Source: Hypomesus transpacificus
Lineage: Eukaryota > Chordata > Actinopteri > Osmeriformes > Osmeridae
NCBI RefSeq assembly: GCF_021917145.1
Contig: NC_061068.1
Coordinates: 12,241,924-12,305,923 of the forward strand
Direction: 5' to 3'
DNA length: 64,000 nucleotides
Shown: positions 27,844 to 38,846 of the stretch, in pieces
Numbering within the stretch: the stretch's first letter is position 1
How the letters are laid out: the number at the start of each line of letters is the position of its first letter
Made by a program: the position numbers and the translations under genes
The notes under the pieces: model-generated
The model's database searches: none
Told to the model about the DNA's origin: nothing
The model's input: the letters and a program-made list of their open reading frames with translations, nothing else

Positions 27844-28379
27844 GCCGTGTGTCCCTGTGGCTCCCAGCCCCAGAGAGAGGAGGGCGTGTGACTGGGGCAT
27901 GCTCAGCCTTGTGCAGGGAGCCAGCTGTGGAAGCTGAAGGCAAGGAAGTATGCTGCCTGGGGCTGCAGGACCCACAGGAGGAAACCAGCACCAGCTCACA
28001 GCTGCACAGCCCAGCAGAGGCACAGTACCTGGGAGCCCAAGGCAGTTCAATACAGGAAGCTCAGAGCTACTCAATACAATCTCGAAATGTGGGTGGATAT
28101 AAGAGAGAAACATATTTAATATTCACAGCAAAAAGCACCCATTGGTGTATTTTCATTAAAAGGGGTGTTTTTTTTGTTGATAGATGTTTATGGAAAAACA
28201 ATGATGAAAATGAACATTTACTTCAGCATTGAATCAGATATTCTGTATTGGTATATCTTTTAATGCACCATGAAGGTAAAAAACAATAATATTAAAGGGA
28301 TATCAAGTGGATCAAATATTTGTGGCTGAGGATTAGATAACACTGTACAATCTCATGTAAAGGAGCTGAGCCAGTATGA

Positions 28380-28646
28380 CACGTGTGTGTTGAGAGGATG
28401 AGCGTGTGCTCTGACAGAGTCATTGATCCCAACATCAGGCAGCAGATCTGATCTCTTTACAGGGTCACCACTTTCCCAGATCCACACAGCGCTCTGTGAG
28501 TCTCTCTCCATCACCCCCCAGCCCTCCACCTGCTCCCCTGAGATGTGACTATTGTCCTCCCAAGCTCTCCCATTGGCTGCTGACTGTGAGAAACTCCAAC
28601 CAGCCCAAGACCCACACATTCATATGGAGATGTGGGACTATATATA
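28380..28646 (+). promoter_or_regulatory. her4-type proximal promoter, copy B
   Basis: CACGTG (28380-28385), CTATTGTCC (SOX-like), CCCATTGGCT (CCAAT box), TGTGAGAA and TATATATA (28639-28646), about 70 bp before the ATG. No 51-bp insert. Confidence 0.72.
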
Positions 28647-28714
28647 GGAGGGATCAAGCCAGTAGAAATCAGATTCACTCTACACAGTGAACTCTACAAC
28701 ACAGAGATCCAGCC

Positions 28715-29315
28715 ATGACTCCTACAGTCACTTCAGCAATAACCTACTCTGAGGAACACCTGACTCTCACTAACAAGGTAAATTGAAGACCCAATGTCAC
28801 AGACTTACATCAACTGCTATATAGTAATGATCTTTATTCATGTTACACTCCAGAATCAGGTTATTAATGTGTTTCCTCTCTATGTTTTCCAGCTAAGAAA
28901 GCCACAGGTGGAGAAGTTACGTAAAGATCGTATCAACAGCAGCATTGAGCAGATCAAGTCTCTCCTGGGTCCAGAACTCTTCAACCAGCAGCCTGACTCC
29001 AAGCTGGAGAAAGCTGACATCCTGGAGATGACAGTTTCTTTATTGAGCCGCCTGCAGCCAATCAGCTCATCTTCCTGCTCTGCACCTACCAATCAGGGTC
29101 ACTCCAGGTGTGTCCAAGAGATGGTGCACTTCCTGTCCAAGGAGGAGATGGAGACAGATTCCCAGAGAAGACTGTTGAGCCACTTCCAGAGCCAGCAGTC
29201 ATCCTCTGATAAGAACAGGAGGAAGACTGACCTGCCTCAGCTGAGCTCCCCAGCCCAGCACAGCATCAGTAAAGAGAAGAGTCCAGTCAACAGCACCCCC
29301 TGGAGGCCCTGGTAG
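28715..29315 (+). CDS. her4: her4-type bHLH-Orange repressor, copy B
   Basis: Exons 28715-28777 and 28893-29315, 161 aa ending WRPW. It has a variant DNA-binding region, EKLRKDRIN instead of EKLRRDRIN, and EQIKSLLGPELFN in helix 1; the first exon has SAITYSEE instead of SARTYSEE. The same set of changes occurs in copy J at 62.6 kb, its mirror partner. The domains are otherwise as in copy A. The conservative R-to-K change sits in the basic region but is unlikely to abolish binding. Confidence 0.95.
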
Positions 29316-30265
29316 AGACCTACAGACTGCAGCTCTACTCCCAGACATGACCATGTTGGTCAGAGATTAACATTACCAATAACACTATTGACAAGTGAAG
29401 ATGATGTTCTGTATGAACAGAACGATTGCTGATTTTGATATTGATCATTACAATCTGAAGCTTTTTTGGTTACCCAAACTGGGTATTATTCATTGAATCT
29501 CTCAGATTTCCTCTGATCTGTTCAAAGGTCAACCAATCTCTTCAGGTTAATCCTGAATTTCACACTACATTTTTGTAGTATTAATTTTGATGTGCATCTC
29601 TGTGAAGTTTGTATCAGTTTGTTTCTATGTAAACTTTCAGTAAGTGATACATTATCACTGTTCCTTCATGAGGATTATTTACCCAAAATGGGTATCACTA
29701 TTATCATCTTTCTGTGATTATTGTTAAACTATCTGTTTCAAGATTAATATATTTACTCAAACTATGAATAACTTTGAAATATTTCTATTGAGGAATATCA
29801 AGTTTTAATTGTCAAACTTCTGTTCATGTTGGACGGATCTAAGTTTTTCAAAAGGATAGTTCTTTAATATGTTTTCTCTACTCTGGTAGTTTATGTTTAA
29901 ATATGCATTGTGAAAGGAGAACATTATTTTCTCTGTAAATGTACTGTTTAAGCTAGACCGATCATTTGCCTTTTGTAAAGACAGACGTTAAATATCTATC
30001 CTCTACTCTGTTAGAGTGCTTATTATGCATATGTTTTATTTGTGTGAAGAAAGGAGAACGTTCTTTTCTCAGTAAACTAACTGTTTATGTTAAATAGTTC
30101 AATGTGTTTTTTGTAAAGACAGATGTTCAATATATATCCTCTACTCTGTTAGAGTACCTTGTGTCTTGGAAACGTGTCCAAGGTATGTTGTGATGTTTAA
30201 TCACTCAGTTTGCCTAATGTTGAGGTATCTATGATGATGTGACTCTCTGAGTCAATTTGAATAAA
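29316..30265 (+). promoter_or_regulatory. her4-type 3' UTR hairpin array, copy B
   Basis: Hairpins read directly: TGACCA-TGT-TGGTCA (29348-29362), GTTCTGT-ATGA-ACAGAAC (29406-29423), TACCCA-AAC-TGGGTA (29471-29485), GAATCT-CTC-AGATTT (29495-29509, one G-T pair), ACTACA-TTTT-TGTAGT (29564-29579), AGTGATA-CAT-TATCACT (29643-29659), TACCCA-AAA-TGGGTA (29680-29694). ACTCTGTTAGAGT-type stems follow near 30,008 and 30,145, and AATAAA at 30260-30265. Confidence 0.7.
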
Positions 30266-30850
30266 TACAATCAACTGAATCTTTCTGGTCCTTGTGCAAA
30301 ACTCCTCTTTTATTTGTTGTCATCATGATAACTTTATGATGCTTTCAGTAGAATGCTAAAATGATAATAATAATTACCTGACATATTACAAAGGTTTTAG
30401 GCTCACTTTTTGCTGGTCAAAAACAAATATACAGTACAATCAATAATGCAAGCCTGAAGACCTTGTATTTTCGAGAGCTATTTAAATGAATTTACCACTA
30501 AGATACATTCACGCAAAAACAAATATAGCACTTTTTAGATTATAATATACAAATGAAAGTAAGTTTGAAATGCTTCAATTAAGTTACAATATTTGTGGTA
30601 AAAAAAAAAGATGAACAGGATCACACATTCTTGTGAAAAATTATTAATCTTTTATAGATATAAACTGCTTCAGTTTGATACATCTTTATGACTTCATAGC
30701 TATTTTACTCTATAAGTTGAAGGTTTTTCAAATAAATATCAGCAGCATTTTATCAGTACTCACAGATAAAGCTCAAAAACGGTTTCATCGTATTGTACTT
30801 CAGATTTGACAGAGGGGTCATCCTTCATATCTTATGAGATGTGCAATAAG
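30266..30850. other. spacer between units B and C
   Basis: AT-rich, no gene. Mirrored at 61,111-61,695, with a diverged relative at 48,464-49,045. Confidence 0.6.
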
Positions 30851-32410
30851 ACACACTTCTATTGTTCCTTAATTGAAGGCAGGGTGTGGGAAACTCAGGA
30901 AACCTCACTCACAGACCCCCTAAGGGACAATAGATAGAGACCCCAGTCCTGGAGTTTAGAGGTCAGAGAGAAGGAGAGAGAGGGGGGGTGCTCCATTCTG
31001 GACCTTCTTTTACATTCAATCCAAAACTATTTAGCACTTCAGGGTTGGACAACATTCTGATTTTTCATGAATACAACGAAACACCTCATTTAGAACATTT
31101 AAAACATATAAATTCTGTGTGAAGTAGTTTTTATATAATATATTTTGATCTATGTTTTTTCCTCATCAAACATGTTATTTTAGTGGCATTCCTCAGACTT
31201 AAGCTTGTAGCACCATCTAGGCTACAATATAAACAACTCTGTAGGTATTTGATTATAGTTTATCACGTGCTGGTTCATAATAGCAGGAACAGACACTTTA
31301 ATAGGTTGAGATGTAAACAAACATCAACAACGTTACCTTATCCTCACATATTACTATTTAGCTCATTTTATACAAACGTATTTACCTCCTGCAGCTCAGC
31401 CAGGGATGGGGTCATTGGTAACTGCTTGGATGGAGATACATTTGCATTGAACAAGTCACACGTGTATTGTTCTGTAGAAGCTTCCTCAATGAGCAGAGTG
31501 TGGGAAAGCTCTGGAGAGCAGAGTCACAGTTCAGTGTCTTTAGCATCCTCAGTCTCAACACCACCAGACTGTCTCTATGGGGAATTGGCACACTTTAGGA
31601 GGAGGAATATTATCCTTCAAAGGAATTTCAGGCTGATGTCATCTGTCAGCCCAGAATGTCAAACATGTACAGAACAAGAGTGTTCATATTTAACTAACAC
31701 CAACATTTGTGTGACCAAATTGAGAATATACACCTGATGGTATATTACTTTTTGGCTGTTTTATGACATTCTTTTTTTATCACTCTAACTTTATTAATGC
31801 TTGTTGTGGTGATCATCCCACAGTATCAGCCAGTGGTGTTTTTTCCCTCCAGATGGCCAGATGGTCTGTGACGTCAGGCTCTGACCATACTACAACACAG
31901 AGCCAATAGCGTCACTAGAGCTCCATTCAGTGTCCTGAACCTCTTTTGTAGTTCATTGACCACAGGACACAGGAATCAGTGTGGGAAACTCAGAGCAGTT
32001 TTCTACTCACACTACAAGACACTCAACACATCTGCTACATCTGGACCTCAAGATGGCTAACACCTCCCTGAAAATAAACAAACTTAACGTGTTTAAATAC
32101 CACTTTTACTGAAATGGACTAAACTAAAAACTCATTTTAAAAAGTATGTACCTGATAATGACTACATGAGCTTCTTGGATTTATTTGGAATCATTACTTT
32201 TTTAAAGAGGTATGGCAGTCAATTTAGAATATAAACAAACCAAATGTCTCACATGCTTTTATAAGAACTGATTATGATTATAATGAACTCAACATAATTT
32301 CTTGAAATTTTACTTTTAAAAAGTATCGAAGAAAACCCATGTATGCATGCTTCTCATAACTGAAGGTTAAGTTACATGGGAAAATCTAACATTAAGGTGT
32401 TTCAGTATCA
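30851..32410 (+). promoter_or_regulatory. upstream regulatory region of her4 copy C
   Basis: Three blocks. (1) ACACACTTCTATTGTTC (30851-30867) with TGTGGGAA (30885-30892). (2) CACACGTGTATTGTTC (31457-31472) with TGTGGGAA (31499-31506); here the CACACTT motif has become a CACGTG E-box. (3) Two CAGATGG E-boxes (about 31853-31866), CRE TGACGTCA (31869-31876), CCAAT (about 31901) and TGTGGGAA (31980-31987). A frame of 184 codons runs across block 2 but is regulatory sequence, not a gene. Confidence 0.65.
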
Positions 32411-32728
32411 CACGTGTGTGTTGAGATGTTGAGCGTGTGCTCTGTCACAGTCATTGATCCAAACATCATGCAGCAGATCTGATCTCTTTACAGGGTCACC
32501 ACTTTCCCAGATCCACACAGCGCTCTGTGAGTCTCTCTCCATCACCCCCCAGTCCTCCACCTGCTCCCCTGAGATGTGACTATTGTCCTCCAGCAATAAG
32601 GACACTGAGCATGAGGCTGCCCCACATTCATCATTGTCTTCCCAAGCTCTCCCATTGGCTGCTGACTGTGAGAAACTCCAACCAGCCCAAGACCCACACA
32701 TTCAAATGGAGATGTGGGACTATATATA
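32411..32728 (+). promoter_or_regulatory. her4-type proximal promoter, copy C
   Basis: CACGTG (32411-32416), CCAAT box, TGTGAGAA and TATATATA (32721-32728). Contains the 51-bp insert (about 32592-32642) that adds a second ATTGTC/ACAAT motif. Confidence 0.72.
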
Positions 32729-32796
32729 GGAGGGATCAAGCCAGTAGAAATCAGATTCACCCTAGACAGTGAACTCTACAACACAGAGATCCAGCC

Positions 32797-33397
32797 ATGA
32801 CTCCTACAGTCACTTCAGCAAGAACCTACTCTGAGGAACACCTGACTCTCACTAACAAGGTAAATTGAAGACCCAATGTCACAGACTTACATCAACTGCT
32901 AAATAGTAATGATCTTTATTCATGTAACATTCCAGAATCAGGTTAATAATGTGTTCCCTCTCTTTCTTTTGCAGCTTAGAAAGCCACAGGTGGAGAAGTT
33001 ACGTAGAGATCGTATCAACAGCAGCATTGAGCAGCTCAAGTCTCTCCTGGGTCCAGAACTCCTCAACCAGCCGCCTGACTCCAAGCTGGAGAAAGCTGAC
33101 ATCCTTGAGATGACAGTTTCTTTATTGAGCCGCCTGCAGCCAATCAGCTCCTCTTCCTGCTCTGCACCTACCAATCAGGGTCACTCCAGGTGTGTCCAAG
33201 AGATGGTGCACTTCCTGTCCAAGGAGGAGATGGAGACAGAGTCCCAGAGAAGACTGTTGAGCCACTTCCAGAGCCAGCAGGCATCCTCTGATAAGAACAA
33301 CAGGGAGACTGACCTGCCTCAGCTGAGCTCCCCAGCCCAGCACAGCATCAGTAAAGAGAAGAGTCCAGTCAACAGCGCCCCCTGGAGGCCCTGGTAG
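32797..33397 (+). CDS. her4: her4-type bHLH-Orange repressor, copy C
   Basis: Exons 32797-32859 and 32975-33397, 161 aa, WRPW intact. NQPPDSKLEK in the loop (Q-to-P compared with A and D) and SQQASSDKNN in the tail mark the C/I pair. Mirror partner is copy I (58.6 kb), which differs only at NQGHSR versus NHCHSR. Followed directly by a partial tandem repeat of its own 3' end. Confidence 0.95.
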
Positions 33398-34751
33398 AGA
33401 CCTACAGACTGCAGCTCTACTCCCAGACATGACCATGTTGGTCAGAGATTAACATTACCAACATCATTATTGACAAGTGAAGATGAAGATGTTCTATATG
33501 AATGGAACAATTGCTGATTTTATTATAGATCATTACGATCTGAAGCTTTTATGGTTCTTTGTAAGGACATTTACCCAAACTGGGCATTATTCATTAAATC
33601 TCTCTGAGATTTCCTCTGATCTGTTCAAAGGTCAACCAAAATCTTCAGGATAATCCTGAATTTCAAACTACATTTTTGTAGTATGAAAACCTGCCTCAGC
33701 TGAGCTCCCCAGCCCAGCACAGCATCAGTAAAGAGAAGAGTCCAGTCAACAGCGCCCCCTGGAGGCCCTGGTAGAGACCTACAGACTGCAGCTCTACTCC
33801 CAGACATGACCATGTTGGTCAGAGATTAACATTACCAACATCATTATTGACAAGTGAAGATGAAGATGTTCTATATGAATGGAACAATTGCTGATTTTAT
33901 TATAGATCATTACGATCTGAAGCTTTTATGGTTCTTTGTAAGGACATTTACCCAAACTGGGCATTATTCATTAAATCTCTCTGAGATTTCCTCTGATCTG
34001 TTCAAAGGTCAACCAAAATCTTCAGGATAATCCTGAATTTCAAACTACATTTTTGTAGTATGAATTTTGATGTGCATCTCTGTGAAGTTTGCACCAGTTT
34101 GTTTCAATGTAAACTTACAGTAAGTGATACATTATCACTGTTCCTCCATGAGGATTATTTACCCAACATGGGTATCACTGTTATCATCTTTCTGTGATTA
34201 TTGTTAACTGATCTGTTTGAAGATCAATATAATCACTCAGACTATGAATAACTTTGAAACATTTCTGTTGAGGACTATTATGTTTTCTTTGTCAAACCTC
34301 TGTTCATGTTGGACAGATCTTTGTCTTTCAAAAAGATAGTCCTTTACAGTAGTATGTTTCCTCTACTCTGTTAAAGTACAGTACCTACTCAGCATATGCA
34401 TTTTGAAAGGAGAACATTATTTTCTCTGTAAATGTACTGTTTATGCTAGACAGATCATTTGCCATTTGTAAAGACAGATGTTTAAAATCCATCCTCTACT
34501 CTGTTAGAGTACTTATTATGCATATGTTATATATGTGTGAAGAAATTATTTTCTCTGTAAACTAACTGTTTATGTTAAATAGTTCAATGTGTCTTTTGTA
34601 AAGACACATGTTCAATATATATCCTTTACTCTGTTAGAGTACCTTGTGTCTTTGGAGACGTTTGCAAGTTATGTTGAGATGTTTATTTACTCTGTCTGCC
34701 TCATGTTGAGGTATCTATGATGATGTGACTCTCTGAGTCAAGTTGAATAAA
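33398..34751 (+). promoter_or_regulatory. her4-type 3' UTR hairpin array, copy C, with internal duplication
   Basis: Same hairpins as copy B with variant arms, for example GTTCTAT-ATGA-ATGGAAC and AAATCTC-TCT-GAGATTT. A 377-bp segment (33312-33688) that includes the last 86 bases of coding sequence is repeated at 33689-34065. AATAAA at 34746-34751. Confidence 0.7.
33689..34065 (+). pseudogene. tandem duplicate of the her4 copy C 3' end
   Basis: Second copy of 33312-33688. It begins inside the tail of exon 2, includes the WRPW codons and TAG, and continues into the first hairpins. It has no bHLH and no start, so it only lengthens the copy C 3' UTR. The same duplication is present beside copy I. 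Confidence 0.9.
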
Positions 34752-35220
34752 TACAATCAACTGAATCTCCGTGTCCCTTAGCTTGTCTGTTTTTCATCAT
34801 TGGCCCAGTTGAATATCTTACCATGGATCTTAGAACTGATTGAGAATATACAAAAATCATGATAACTGCACATTTTCAAAAAAAAAACTTACAAAGTATT
34901 AATTTTTCTTTAGTTTTAGACATTGTTCAAGAAGGTATATATCATTTTCTTCTTATTTGTCAAGACATATTTACAACTGAAATTACAAACCTACTCATGG
35001 GAAATGTATTTAACAAAATATTTTGTTGTGAATTCATGTGGATGTATGTAAAACAGTTTTTTTGCACATACCATACATCATATGTGTATATATTTAGTTT
35101 CGGAATTTGCTTCCGCTATTTCGCAGATTTTGCGTTCATTGTTCTTTTTATTGTTTAGAGCTGCAATTTCTTTGCTACTGTTTCCTCAACGATGAGGTCA
35201 TCCTCCAAAGCTGACGTGAT
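34752..35220. other. spacer between units C and D
   Basis: AT-rich; a 99-codon frame (34859-35158) is shared exactly by the mirror and tandem copies at 56.8 and 52.7 kb but has no protein-like features. I take it as noncoding. Confidence 0.5.
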
Positions 35221-35230
35221 GTGCAATAAG

Positions 35231-36901
35231 ACACACTTCTATTGTTCCTTAATTGAAGGCAGGGTGTGCGAAACTGAGGAAAACTCACTCACAGACCCCC
35301 TATGGGACAATATATACAGACCCAGTCCTTGAGGTTAGAGGTCGGAGAGAAGGAGAGGGGGGGAGTCTCCATTTTGGACAATATTTTTACATGAATTGCA
35401 AAACTGCTATGCACTTTAGGGTTGGACAATATCCCAATTTGATTTGCAAAATATAAAGCATAATTGAGACTGTTTAAACCATTTAAACTGTGTCAGATGT
35501 AGCTTTTATAAAATACATAATTATTTACCTTTTCATGCAATCAAATCTGTGATATCATTCGTTTAACACCATTTAGCCATGTAGAACCATCCAGGCTACA
35601 AGTTACACAACCTTGTAGGTATTTGATTGTTACACAATCTTACAAACATTTAATTAATTGTATAATTTACCTCACTTTATCGGGTATATGCCATTCTGAA
35701 GAGAAGAATAGTTTGTTTACACTGCAAAGCTTAGTACTCTACAGTCAGGTGCTGGTTCATAATGACAAGAACAACCCCTTTATGTGTTCAGATGTAAACA
35801 AACAAATCAACAAATGTACTTTATTTTCACATCTTAGTATTTACCTTATTCTATATAAATGTATTTACCTCCTGCAGTTCAGCCAGGGATGGGGTCGTAG
35901 GTAGCTTCTTGGAAAGAGATGAATTAACATTGAACAAGGCACACGTGTATAGTTCCGTAGAAGCTCCCTCAATGAGCAGAGTGTGGGAAAGCTCTGGAGA
36001 GCAGAGTCACAGTTCAGTGTCTTTAGCATCCTCAGTTCCAACACCACCAGTCGGTCTCTATGGGGAATTGGCACACTTTAGGAGGAGGAATAACAATTAT
36101 CCATCAAAGGAATTTCAGGCTGATGTCATCTGTCAGCCAAGAATGTAAAACATGTACAGAACAAGAGTGTTCATATTTGACGAACACCAAGCGTTTCTGT
36201 GATAAAACTGACAAAATACACCTGAGACTATTATGTTGCAGCTATTTTATAATGAATATTTGTAATTATTGATATCTTTAACTGTGTAAATGTTTGTTGT
36301 GATAATTAGCCCACAATTTCCGCCAGTGGTGTTCTTTCCCTCCAGATGGCCAGATGGTCTGTGACGTCAGGCTCTGACTATACTACAACAGAGCCAATAG
36401 CATCACTAGAGCTCCATTCAGTGTCCTGAACCTCTTTTGTAGTTCATTGACCACAGGACACAGGAATCAGTGTGGGAAACTCAGAGCAGTTCTCTACTCA
36501 CACTTCAAGACACTCAACACATCTGCTACATCTGGACCTCAAGATGGCTAACACCTCCCTGAAAATAAACAATCTTAACGTGTTTAAATACCACTTTTAC
36601 TGAAATGGACAAAAATAAAAACTAATTTTAAAAAGTATGTACCTGATATTGACTACATGAGCTTCTTAGATTTATTTGGAATCATTACATTTTTTAAGAG
36701 GTATGGCGGTAAATTTAGATTATAAACAAACCAAATGTCTCACATGCTTTCATAAGAACTGGTTATGATTATAATGAACTCACCATAATTTCTTGAAATT
36801 TAACTTTAAAAAAGTATAGAAGAAAACCCATGTATGCATGCTTCTCATAATTGAAGATTAAGTTACATTGGAAAATCTAACAATAAGGTGTGTCAGTATG
36901 A
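35231..36901 (+). promoter_or_regulatory. upstream regulatory region of her4 copy D
   Basis: ACACACTTCTATTGTTC followed by a mutated RBPJ site TGTGCGAA (35265-35272); CACACGTGTATAGTTC with TGTGGGAA (35982-35989); two CAGATGG, CRE TGACGTCA (36362-36369) and TGTGGGAA (36471-36478). Confidence 0.62.
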
Positions 36902-37219
36902 CACGTGTGTGTTGAGAGGATGAGCGTGTGCTCTGACAGAGTCATTGATCCCAACATCAGGCAGCAGATCTGATCTCTTTACAGGGTCACCACTTTCCCA
37001 GATCCACACAGCGCTCTGTGAGTCTCTCTCCATCACCCCCCAGCCCTCCACCTACTCCCCTGAGATGTGACTATTGTCCTCCAGCAATAAGGACACTGAG
37101 CATGAGGCTGCCCCACATTCATCATTGTCTTCCCAAGCTCTCCCATTGGCTGCTGACTGTGAGAAACTCCAACCAGCCCAAGACCCACACATTCATATGG
37201 AGATGTGGGACTATATATA
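36902..37219 (+). promoter_or_regulatory. her4-type proximal promoter, copy D
   Basis: CACGTG (36902-36907), 51-bp insert present, CCAAT box, TGTGAGAA, TATATATA (37212-37219). Confidence 0.72.
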
Positions 37220-37287
37220 GGAGGGATGAAGCCAGTAGAAATCAGATTCACTCTACACAGTGAACTCTAAAACACAGAGATCCAGCC

Positions 37288-37888
37288 ATGACTCCTACAG
37301 TCACTTCAGCAAGAACCTACTCTGAGGAACACCTGACTCTCACCAACAAGGTAAATTGAAGACCCAATGTCACAGACTTACATCAACTGCTAAATGGTAA
37401 TGATCTTCAGTCATGTTACACTCCAGAATCAGGTTATTAATGTGTTTCCTCTCTTTCTTTTGCAGCTTAGAAAGCCACAGGTGGAGAAGTTACGTAGAGA
37501 TCGTATCAACAGCAGCATTGAGCAGCTCAAGTCTCTCCTGGGTACAGAACTCCTCAACCAGCAGCCTGACTCCAAGCTGGAGAAAGCTGACATCCTGGAG
37601 ATGACAGTTTCTTTATTGAGCCGCCTGCAGCCAATCAGCTCCTCTTCCTGCTCTGCACCTACCAATCAAGGTCACTCCAGGTGTGTCCAAGAGATGGTGC
37701 ACTTCCTGTCCAAGGAGGAGATGGAGACAGAGTCCCAGAGAAGACTGCTGAGCCACTTCCAGAGCCAGCAGTCATCCTCTAATAAGAACAACAGGGAGAC
37801 TGACCTGCCTCAGCTGAGCTCCCCAGCCCAGCACAGCATCAGTAAAGAGAAGAGTCCAGTCAACAGCACCCCCTGGAGGCCCTGGTAG
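37288..37888 (+). CDS. her4: her4-type bHLH-Orange repressor, copy D
   Basis: Exons 37288-37350 and 37466-37888, 161 aa, all domains and WRPW intact. LLGTELLNQQPDSK and SSSNKNN distinguish it. Position mirrors copy H, yet the coding exon is more like A/E than H (QQP rather than QPP), so the palindrome's near-identity stops at this gene. Gene conversion from another copy is a possible reason. Confidence 0.95.
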
Positions 37889-38846
37889 AGACCTACAGAC
37901 TGCAGCTCTACTCCGAGACATGACCATGTTGGTCAGAGATTAACATTACCAACAACATTATTGACAAGTGAAGATGATGTTCTGTATGAACAGAACGATT
38001 GCTGATTTTGATATTGATCATTACAATCTGAAGCTTTTTTGGTTACCCACACTGGGTATTATTCATTGAATCTCTCAGATTTCCTCTGATCTGTTCAAAG
38101 GTCAACCAATCTCTTCAGGATAATCCTGAATTTCACACTACATTTTTGTAGTATGAATTTTGATGTGCATCTCTGTGAAGTTTGCACCAATTTGTTTTTA
38201 TGTAAACTTACAGTAAGTGATACATTATCACTGTTCCTCCATGAGGATTATTTACCCAAAACAGGTATCACTGTTATCATCTTTCTGTGATTATTGTTAA
38301 ATGATCTGTTTTAAGATTAATATATTTCTCAAACTATGAATAACTTTGAAATATTTCTATTGAGGAATATCAAGTTTTCTTTGTCAAACTTCTGTTCATG
38401 TTGGACAGATCTTTGTATTTCAAAAAGATAGTCCTTTACAGTTATATGTTTCCTCTACTCTGTTAAAGTACAGTACCTACTCAGCATATGCATTTTGAAA
38501 GGAGAACATTATTTTCTCTGTAAATGTACTGTTTATGCTAGACAGATCATTTGCCTTTTGTAAAGACAGACGTTTAATATCTATCCTCTACTCTGATAGA
38601 GTACTTATTATGCATATGTTATATATGTGTGAAGAAAGTTGAACATTCTTTTCCCTTTAAACTAACTGTTTATGTTAAATAGTTCAATGTGTCTTTTGTA
38701 AAGACAGATGTTCAATATATATCCTTTACTCTGTTAGAGTACCTTGTGTCTTTGGAGACTGTCCAAGTTATGTTGTGATGTTTAATTACTCTGCCTCATG
38801 TTGAGGTATATATGATGATGTGACTCTCTGAGTCAAGTTGAATAAA
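37889..38846 (+). promoter_or_regulatory. her4-type 3' UTR hairpin array, copy D
   Basis: Among the clearest examples: TTCAGGA-TAA-TCCTGAA (38114-38130), TGTCTTT-TGT-AAAGACA (38690-38706), TACTCT-GTT-AGAGTA (38727-38741), TGACTC-TCT-GAGTCA (38821-38835), plus GTTCTGT-ATGA-ACAGAAC, ACTACA-TTTT-TGTAGT, AGTGATA-CAT-TATCACT and TACCCA-CAC-TGGGTA. AATAAA at 38841-38846 lies in the loop between AGTTG and CAACT. Confidence 0.72.

Larger units (their letters stand above)
27961..37030 (+). repeat. left arm of a giant inverted repeat (her4 array)
   Basis: Position x here matches the reverse complement at 91,961-x. The relation holds for copies B and C, their 3' UTRs, spacers and upstream blocks, and up to the promoter of copy D. 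Identity is nearly complete by eye, with isolated differences, for example near 36,033 and 37,052. The left limit is set only by the window's right end, so the arm probably starts further left. Confidence 0.95.

Noticed and set aside
31183-31737. 184-codon frame (and relatives at 47612-48130 and 60224-60778)
   Set aside because: It runs straight across the inner RBPJ/E-box module and spacer, has no domain or codon signature, and its length varies between copies; it is preserved only because the DNA is duplicated.
34859-35158. 99-codon frame repeated at 52687-52986 and 56803-57102
   Set aside because: AT-rich spacer; identity reflects recent duplication. The homologous spacer after copy D has lost it through a deletion.
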